From an uncultured Corynebacterium sp. (lineage in GTDB: Bacteria; Actinomycetota; Actinomycetes; Mycobacteriales; Mycobacteriaceae), in NCBI RefSeq assembly GCF_946222835.1, contig NZ_CAMIHD010000010.1:24672-88671 (forward strand): a stretch of DNA of 64,000 nt, in the 5' to 3' direction. The translations under genes were made by a program, and so were the position numbers. Below the pieces are notes generated by a model that saw only the letters and a program-made list of their open reading frames with translations, made no database searches and had not been told where the DNA came from. Numbering within the stretch: the stretch's first letter is position 1; every line of letters begins with the position of its first letter. Shown here in pieces: positions 59,180 to 64,000 of this stretch.

Positions 59180-60063
59180 TACTTCTCCTTCGGTCCGCGC
59201 CACCCTTCTACGGGCAGGCGCAGCTTCGACACTAAACGGTCAGTAAAAGGTTGGTCATCCAAGCGTACCCACCGCACCGGATGCTCGCCCCGCACGACCT
59301 CCACGCGAGCACCTGGTGGCATTGCGAATTCGCGGAAACCATCCAAAATCACGGTAGCCGGGGTAGTACGCATCGTGGATTCAACCGCTACCAAGGAATT
59401 AGGCGAGACAACCAAGGGCTTGGTAAAGAGCGCATGTGCATTATTCGGCACTACCAAAATCGCATCAAGCGAGGGCCACAGGACCGGACCACCTGCGGAA
59501 AAGGCATAAGCGGTCGACCCAGTAGGAGTGGAGATAAGCACCCCATCGCAGCCAAAAGAAGACACCGGCCTGCGGTCGATCTCCAAAATCGCGTCCAAAA
59601 CACCGGATCGGTTTTGATTCTCCACCGATGCCTCGTTCAAAGCCCAGCTGCGATTGAGAAGATTTCCTTCTTCATCGAAGATTGACACATCAATAGTAAG
59701 ACGGTCCTCAATGCGGTACCTCTTTTCGATCACCCGCACCAAAGCCTGGTCAAGAGACTCGACCTCCCACTCAGCCAGAAATCCTACGTGTCCGAGGTTG
59801 ATCCCCAGTACCGGAATATCTACGGCACGCGCCATATCCGCAGCACGGAGGAAAGTACCATCGCCGCCCAGTACCAGCACCAATTCGCACCCTCTGGCTG
59901 CATCTTCGGTGTGGAACACATGCTTCAATCCCGGCAGCACATTCTCGTCCGCGCACACCCGGACGGTAATTCCCGCATCCTGCAATAGCTCCGCCGCACG
60001 CGACGTCGCCTGCAGATTCTCCTTGCGGTTGGCATGAGGAACCAACAGGATTTCTCGTGTCAT
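59179..60063 (-). CDS. ppnK: NAD kinase
   Basis: A 294-residue enzyme that phosphorylates NAD to NADP. The GGDG motif appears in VLVLGGDGTFLRAADMA and the NAD site in GVLISTPTGSTAYAFSAGGP. NLGHVGFLAEWE and VVPNNAHALFTKPLVVSP are further family marks. The N-terminal region (ILLVPHANRKENL) is standard. It overlaps tlyA by four bases and recN by one, so the three are co-translated, the same order as in M. tuberculosis (Rv1694-1696). Confidence 0.96.
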   Translation of the reverse strand: MTREILLVPHANRKENLQATSRAAELLQDAGITVRVCADENVLPGLKHVFHTEDAARGCELVLVLGGDGTFLRAADMARAVDIPVLGINLGHVGFLAEWEVESLDQALVRVIEKRYRIEDRLTIDVSIFDEEGNLLNRSWALNEASVENQNRSGVLDAILEIDRRPVSSFGCDGVLISTPTGSTAYAFSAGGPVLWPSLDAILVVPNNAHALFTKPLVVSPNSLVAVESTMRTTPATVILDGFREFAMPPGARVEVVRGEHPVRWVRLDDQPFTDRLVSKLRLPVEGWRGPKEK

Positions 60064-60866
60064 TGCGGGCCTTCCTCGACTGCGCGGTCAATCATTTCTT
60101 CCACTTTAGCCAGATCCGTGGGCCGACCGTCTTTTTTCAGCCACAGGAAGTACTCCACATTTCCACTCGGCCCAGGCAGAGGAGAAGCTACCGCGCCATG
60201 CATGCTCAACCCGAGCGACAAGGCAAACTTTGCTACTTCCTTGGTTACTTCTTTGCGCAGCTCAGACGAACGGACCACGCCACCGCTTCCCAAGCGGTCC
60301 TTTCCAACTTCGAACTGGGGCTTTACCATTGGCAGCAACCACGCCCCGTCTTTTAGACACTGCACAATGGCGGGCAATACGAGCCGGAGCGAGATAAAGG
60401 ACAGGTCTCCTACCATGCCGTCGCAAGGGCCGTCGGTAAGCTCAAGCGTCAGATTACGGATATTGGTGCGATCTAAAACCTTCACACGTTCATCATTTTG
60501 CAGGCGCCAGAGCAACTGCCCATACCCTACATCCACAGAAAGTACTTCCTGCGCCCCGTGCTCCAAGCACACGTCAGTAAAGCCACCAGTAGACGCGCCA
60601 GCATCGAGAATGCGACCATTCATGTCGACGTCAAACGCCGCCAAGGCCCCTAGAAGCTTATGTGCACCGCGGGAAGCCCACTTATCTTCTTCCGCCTCTT
60701 CGACCTTGATAGAGACTTCGGGCTCTACAATCGAGGCCGGCTTGTGTGCCTTGAAGCCACCGACTGTAACGCGCCCCGACTTAATCATTTCTCGGGCTTG
60801 TTCACGCGACCTAGCAATCTTTCGGCGCACCAGCTCTGCGTCTAATCTACGACGTTGTGGGGGCAT
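60060..60866 (-). CDS. tlyA: TlyA family rRNA (2'-O)-methyltransferase
   Basis: A 268-residue protein with an N-terminal S4 domain (RRRLDAELVRRKIARSREQAREMIKSGRVTVGGFKAHKPA) and an FtsJ-like SAM domain (GRILDAGASTGGFTDVCLEHGAQEVLSVDVGYGQL; DGMVGDLSFISLRLVLPAIV; KPQFEVGKDRLGSGGVV). In mycobacteria TlyA methylates 16S C1409 and 23S C1920 and sets capreomycin sensitivity. Short corynebacterial forms may methylate only 23S rRNA; sequence alone cannot decide. Its ATG overlaps the stop of a 53-residue gene. Confidence 0.94.
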   Translation of the reverse strand: MPPQRRRLDAELVRRKIARSREQAREMIKSGRVTVGGFKAHKPASIVEPEVSIKVEEAEEDKWASRGAHKLLGALAAFDVDMNGRILDAGASTGGFTDVCLEHGAQEVLSVDVGYGQLLWRLQNDERVKVLDRTNIRNLTLELTDGPCDGMVGDLSFISLRLVLPAIVQCLKDGAWLLPMVKPQFEVGKDRLGSGGVVRSSELRKEVTKEVAKFALSLGLSMHGAVASPLPGPSGNVEYFLWLKKDGRPTDLAKVEEMIDRAVEEGPQ

Positions 60867-61027
60867 TAGTTCTCCTGCAAAGCATCGCGCAACACATTAT
60901 GGGCGCGGTTGAGCTGATCAACTTCAGCGACTAAATCCGCCGCATCTTCTCCCAGAATCTCCGCTATTTCAGCATCGATCTCTGCCGGTTCCTTTACGGC
61001 CCGAAAATCATGTGGCTTTACCGCCAT
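60866..61027 (-). CDS. Small conserved-position protein (53 residues) between HAD phosphatase and tlyA
   Basis: A frame from ATG 61027 encodes MAVKPHDFRAVKEPAEIDAE and so on, ending LNRAHNVLRDALQEN. It is acidic and helical (EIAEILGEDAADLVAEVDQLNRAHNVLRD), probably a coiled coil. It overlaps the HAD gene stop by ten bases and the tlyA start by one, so it fits the operon perfectly. M. tuberculosis also has a small ORF (Rv1693) here. The function is unknown. Confidence 0.8.
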   Translation of the reverse strand: MAVKPHDFRAVKEPAEIDAEIAEILGEDAADLVAEVDQLNRAHNVLRDALQEN

Positions 61028-62001
61028 TGCGCAACTACCTTCTCCGCACGCTCACTACGCGGTTGAATATAGCGTGGAGGAGACGGCATTGCCCACGCCA
61101 CTTCCAAGACAGTGCGCAATGCCTGAATCGACGTCGATTTTTCATCCCCGCCTTCCAGCAAAAGATCGTGTCCATCACACCGCGCTGTAAACCCGCCCTG
61201 TGCTCCTGGACGCGCGACGGATACTGGTAGAGCCAATTCATGCATGCCGGCGCCAATGAAATTAGGACGTGACTCCACAGGAGCTTCAATGAGCTCCAAT
61301 TCTCCTGAGACGCCGGTGAGTACATGAAAGGTATCCATGGCAGCGGAATTGCCACCAGCAATATCTGTATCCAAGCGGTCGCCTACAGCAAGCGGCTTCT
61401 TTGCGCCGATCTGTTTAGCCGCAAAGGTAAACATGGCGGGCTCTGGCTTGCCTGCAGAAACCGGCTCTACCCCAGTGGCAGACTGGATAGCAGCCACCAA
61501 GGAGCCGTTGCCTACAGCAAGACCTCTCTCGATGGGCAACGACGTGTCCAGGTTCGAAGCAAAGAACTTTGCTCCCTGCCTAATAGCTAGCGCCCCTTCA
61601 GTTAACTGCTCCCAGCCAACAGAGCGATCGAAGCCCTGTACAACGGCAGCAGGCTTATCATCAGCGCTGTCGACCACGACAAAACCATTGGTTCGGGCCA
61701 AATCACGGAGGGAATCAGCACCAATTATAAGGAGCTTCGAACCCCTGGGAGCCTCCTCTGCAACCAACTGAAGAACTGCTTGGCCAGAGGTCACGATGTG
61801 CTCCGTGCCCGCCTTAAGCCCAATTTCCTCCAGCATCTTGGACACTGCTTCTGGGCTGCGCGAAGCATTGTTGGTCACATACACCGCCGGTACGCCGCAC
61901 GTATTAATCACGTCCACCACATTAGAAAGCGGGTGCCCGCCTTCCCACACGGTTCCGTCTAGATCAAGAAGTAGAGCATCGTGCTTGCTAAGTACCGTCA
62001 C
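61018..62001 (-). CDS. HAD-IIA family phosphatase (NagD/PGP-like)
   Basis: A 327-residue phosphatase. Motif I is LLLDLDGTVWEGGHPL with the nucleophile Asp, motif II is YVTNNASRSP, and motif III/IV is KKPLAVGDRLDTDIAGGNSAAMDTFHVLTG. The cap domain (80-190) contains GSKLLIIGADSLRDLA. Substrate could be glycerol 3-phosphate (reported for mycobacterial Rv1692) or other sugar phosphates. It overlaps the TPR gene by one base. Confidence 0.9.
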   Translation of the reverse strand: MTVLSKHDALLLDLDGTVWEGGHPLSNVVDVINTCGVPAVYVTNNASRSPEAVSKMLEEIGLKAGTEHIVTSGQAVLQLVAEEAPRGSKLLIIGADSLRDLARTNGFVVVDSADDKPAAVVQGFDRSVGWEQLTEGALAIRQGAKFFASNLDTSLPIERGLAVGNGSLVAAIQSATGVEPVSAGKPEPAMFTFAAKQIGAKKPLAVGDRLDTDIAGGNSAAMDTFHVLTGVSGELELIEAPVESRPNFIGAGMHELALPVSVARPGAQGGFTARCDGHDLLLEGGDEKSTSIQALRTVLEVAWAMPSPPRYIQPRSERAEKVVAQWR

Positions 62002-62810
62002 TACTTACACTCCTCTAAGCGTTCAGCAGCATCGGTCCATTCACCCTCATCAATTGACACGGCGTGCTCAAACCACTCCTTAGCCTCGTCCTTGCGACCT
62101 GCTTCCAGCAAAGCATTGCCATAAGCATATGCGAGACGGCAGGCGCTTACCCCGCGGGCAGTGCGGTCCGGCTGAGCGCGTTGGATAGTGACAACCGCGG
62201 ACTCAGCCTGGCCCATATCTAGGCGGGCGCCGGCTAGAACAATAGCTAGCTCAATTTTGGATTCCTCATCGAGCTCAGCGGCCTCATCTGCACGGCCCAA
62301 TTCGAGTGCCTTTTCCGGGCGGCCTAGACCACGTTCGCAATCAGCCATCACAGCAAGCATTCCAGGCCCACCCGAAATGCGGCGGGCGGCACGCAGCTCA
62401 GCCAATGCTTCCTTCCACTCGCCGGCGCGATACGCAGCAATACCATTGACTTCTCGAGCAATTGCCACCCGACCAGCTCGATCCTTAGCAGCGCGGGCAT
62501 GACGCAGGGCAAGCTTAGGATCGTCTTCCATCCACGTTGCGGCCATAATCATATGCTTGGCAACGGCCTCGGAGTTTTCTTTCGACAGAGACTTCAAGTC
62601 CTGCAGAACCATCGGATCAAGGTCGTTGACATCCACCTCTGCTGGGATGTCTGGGTCGCTCATGCGACGATTGATTCGTTCCTCACGGTAACCGGAGCGT
62701 TGCGGCGAAAAAGACTTCTTCTTGCGAGAGTCACCCTTAAAACCACGGCCTTTATTATTGCGTGGCTTGCGGTCACGTCCACCTCGCCCGTTGTGATTGC
62801 GCTCCGACAT
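62001..62810 (-). CDS. Tetratricopeptide-repeat protein with basic RG-rich N-terminus
   Basis: A 269-residue protein. The first 45 residues are basic and Gly/Arg/Asn/Lys-rich (MSERNHNGRGGRDRKPRNNK, then GRGFKG), a likely RNA-binding tail. The rest consists of TPR-like helices (KALELGRADEAAELDEESKIELAIVLAG; GRKDEAKEWFEHAVSIDEGEW). The homologue Rv1691 occupies the same place in M. tuberculosis. The function is unknown; the tail and ribosomal neighbours suggest a role near rRNA or ribosomes, which is inference. Confidence 0.85.
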   Translation of the reverse strand: MSERNHNGRGGRDRKPRNNKGRGFKGDSRKKKSFSPQRSGYREERINRRMSDPDIPAEVDVNDLDPMVLQDLKSLSKENSEAVAKHMIMAATWMEDDPKLALRHARAAKDRAGRVAIAREVNGIAAYRAGEWKEALAELRAARRISGGPGMLAVMADCERGLGRPEKALELGRADEAAELDEESKIELAIVLAGARLDMGQAESAVVTIQRAQPDRTARGVSACRLAYAYGNALLEAGRKDEAKEWFEHAVSIDEGEWTDAAERLEECK

Positions 62811-62889
62811 TCAGCCCTACCCTTTCTTGGTTGGAACTAGCACAGATATATCGGCCCTATTCTACAGCCCCTAAGGAAAAAGCCGGAAT

Positions 62890-63213
62890 TTAGATGCTGA
62901 CGCGCTGCCGCAGCGTGAGCCAAACATTACTCATCACACCAGTCCAGACGCACACCGTGAAGAAACGGCTGCTACCACTAGGAACAAGTAGCGCGCCTAG
63001 AATGCCGTAGACAACGAATAGCAGGCCCCACAGCGCTTGACGACGCCATGACTTCCTCATCGCAGCCCAGCAGAAAAGCACCACCGCAAAGGCAATCAAA
63101 ACCACGCCTGTCGCAACGTCCCACCAGCCCTCACTGCCACCTTCACACCAAATAGACAAGAGCAAAGAGCCCGGCAGCGCAGCGCCGGCACCGATCAATA
63201 AGGTTCTCTGCAA
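62890..63213 (-). CDS. Small hypothetical membrane protein
   Basis: A 107-residue protein with three or four hydrophobic helices (about 3-20, 31-50, 60-80 and 85-98) and a CRGGSEGW-like loop (WCEGGSEGWWDV). No family is recognised. It overlaps the upstream small gene by 71 bases, an unusually long overlap, so either its start is further downstream or one of the two is not translated. Weak similarity to SdpI/YccF-like helices cannot be judged by eye. Confidence 0.55.
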   Translation of the reverse strand: MQRTLLIGAGAALPGSLLLSIWCEGGSEGWWDVATGVVLIAFAVVLFCWAAMRKSWRRQALWGLLFVVYGILGALLVPSGSSRFFTVCVWTGVMSNVWLTLRQRVSI

Positions 63214-63550
63214 TATTCAGTAGTGGTGAGAATGCAATCTCACCCCATCTAACGCCAATGCCTACCCGTTCAGAGTATGCTGTGCTGCTCAATGGACCTA
63301 GTGCCCACTGACTACCAGAGGAAGCATTCATCCAGGTGCCGCTGATAGCCAGTATTCGGGAAACTTTGTCTTCGTAGCTGTGCTTGGAGTTTAAGACGTC
63401 TAGCACCGCGTCGAACGGAAATTCTTTGGCACCCTGGGTGACTTGTTCTTCCTGCTCCGGTGATAGCTCCGCGAGCATCGCGGGAATCGCAACCGCGTGA
63501 AACTCTTCCAGGAGTTTTCCAAATTGCTGATGATAACCATCGAACCACAT
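63143..63550 (-). CDS. Small hypothetical protein
   Basis: A 135-residue protein (MWFDGYHQQFGKLLEEFHAV) with an ATG start and an AGGAAGCTC ribosome site just upstream. The N-terminal 60 residues are helical and acidic (EEFHAVAIPAMLAELSPEQEEQVTQGAKEFPFDAVLDVLNS), and the rest has no clear feature. I do not recognise it. It probably forms a pair with the overlapping membrane protein downstream. Confidence 0.5.
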   Translation of the reverse strand: MWFDGYHQQFGKLLEEFHAVAIPAMLAELSPEQEEQVTQGAKEFPFDAVLDVLNSKHSYEDKVSRILAISGTWMNASSGSQWALGPLSSTAYSERVGIGVRWGEIAFSPLLNIAENLIDRCRRCAAGLFALVYLV

Positions 63551-63924
63551 GAGCTTCCTCCCGAACTATCGACTGAGTAAGTGTAGCGAAGATGGAACGA
63601 AAAATTTGCCCTTCGGGTCATCATAATGAATTAAGGTCCAGGGCAAACTGCCATTCAGGATAATCTATCTATCATGTTCGATTAGGGCGGCCTAAACCTG
63701 CAGGGAGCCCCGGAGTAGCGGCCCGCATAACCGCGGGGGTAAAAGGACAGGTTGAGGGTTGGTTTCCTACTGCCAATGAGGCAGATCCATAAGCCGTCCT
63801 TGTGATGTGTGGTCGACGTGTTGGCCTCAGGCAATTGTGTATAAAACGATGAAGAAGTCGTAGGCCCACGCGTGCGTGTTGGCTCCTACGGCTACTACCG
63901 GCCGGAAGAGCTAGCAAAACGACG
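63551..63924. other. Non-coding region downstream of rRNA operon
   Basis: About 370 bases lie between the small gene and the rRNA terminator. An 81-residue minus-strand frame (63672-63917) has no recognisable motif and I do not call it a gene. Structured elements are a pairing CGTAGG...CCTACG around 63858-63889 and TTTGCCC...GGGCAAA around 63606-63649. A promoter for the two small genes must lie in this region. Confidence 0.4.
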
Positions 63925-63925
63925 A

Positions 63926-63958
63926 AAGAAGAGGGCGGTGGTGTGCCGTCCTCTTCTT
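63926..63958 (-). terminator. Terminator of the minus-strand rRNA operon
   Basis: AAGAAGAGGGCGG at 63926-63938 pairs with CCGTCCTCTTCTT at 63946-63958 with one G-T pair. On the minus strand the stem lies about 35 bases after the 5S-like end and is followed by TCGTCGTTTTGC. Confidence 0.75.
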
Positions 63959-63988
63959 CTTGTTTGTATTTTGTTGTGTTTGTTGTTT

Positions 63989-64000
63989 GGTGTCGGCGGT
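63989..64000 (-). rRNA. rrf: 3' end of 5S rRNA (partial, continues outside window)
   Basis: Read on the minus strand the last bases are ACCGCCGACACC, which matches the conserved 3' end of actinobacterial 5S rRNA (GAGAGTAGGTCACCGCCG...). A strong hairpin follows at the right distance. Only about a dozen bases are visible, so this rests on end similarity and context. Confidence 0.5.

Noticed and set aside
63672..63917. 81-residue minus-strand frame downstream of the rRNA terminator
   Set aside because: No recognisable domain and a long distance from any partner; region looks non-coding.
63690..63920. Group II intron, RNase P or tmRNA in the structured region near the right end
   Set aside because: No domain V hairpin, no RNase P core and no tmRNA ends could be found.
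63981..64000. Start of a plus-strand 5S rRNA
   Set aside because: A plus-strand 5S would need 23S sequence to its left, which is absent; the minus-strand reading fits the 5S 3' end and the terminator.

Overview
The window is chromosomal DNA of a Corynebacterium (Actinobacteria, order Mycobacteriales). The evidence is the set of lineage-typical genes: separate lnt and ppm genes, rbpA, an OdhI/GarA-type FHA protein with the ETTSVFRADLL phosphorylation motif, the FtsR-type MerR regulator, secA2, and the steA-steB pair next to recN, ppnK and tlyA. Gene order largely follows what I recall from Mycobacterium tuberculosis and C. glutamicum. I cannot name the species. I see no CRISPR array, prophage or intact insertion sequence.

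Layout. 1-9.2 kb: the C-terminal part of a Ski2/HelY-like helicase, an M24 peptidase, a DprE2-like reductase, a CobG-like remnant, fxsA, lnt-ppm (lipoprotein acylation and polyprenol-phosphate-mannose synthesis), rbpA, a zinc-ribbon protein, a YceI protein and an unlisted 54-residue membrane protein. 9.2-10.3 kb: a gene-poor, apparently decayed stretch with inverted repeats and a reading frame carrying an internal stop. 10.3-25.5 kb: DyP peroxidase, CFA-synthase-like protein, type II NADH dehydrogenase, a TPP riboswitch with thiM-thiE-thiD/tenA, corA, gnd, a DEAD-box helicase and several single genes. 25.7-30.7 kb (minus strand): secA2, odhI, ftsR, a DUF151 nuclease and a second MerR gene, a conserved actinobacterial block. 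30.8-33.1 kb: a hydrolase/OsmC fusion, a YchJ protein, tRNA-Pro(GGG) and a CadD-type transporter.

33.2-46.5 kb is the most accessory-looking part. It holds an ABC exporter with its own two-component system behind a palindromic operator-like site, a tandem-duplicated TetR-like protein, an Rv0909-like small protein, an orphan type III-like DNA methyltransferase, a lipoprotein esterase coupled to a heterodimeric ABC exporter, a methyltransferase and a C4-dicarboxylate carrier.

46.6-62.8 kb is a long minus-strand block of core genes: der-cmk-rluB-scpB, (GNAT on the plus strand), scpA-parA, a surface protein, xerD-NUDIX-steB-steA-recN-ppnK-tlyA-small ORF-HAD phosphatase-TPR protein, many with overlapping start and stop codons. 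The right edge has two small ORFs and what reads as the 3' end of a minus-strand 5S rRNA gene with its terminator.

The most interesting observation is the ABC pair at 41.1-44.3 kb. One subunit has lost the whole Walker A region but keeps LSGGQ; the other keeps Walker A/B and the H-loop but has lost LSGGQ. Only one composite ATP site can be intact. Other leads are the OsmC domain without its cysteines, the duplicated TetR protein, the orphan Mod methyltransferase, the CFA-like protein without a normal SAM loop and the decayed 9.2-10.3 kb island.
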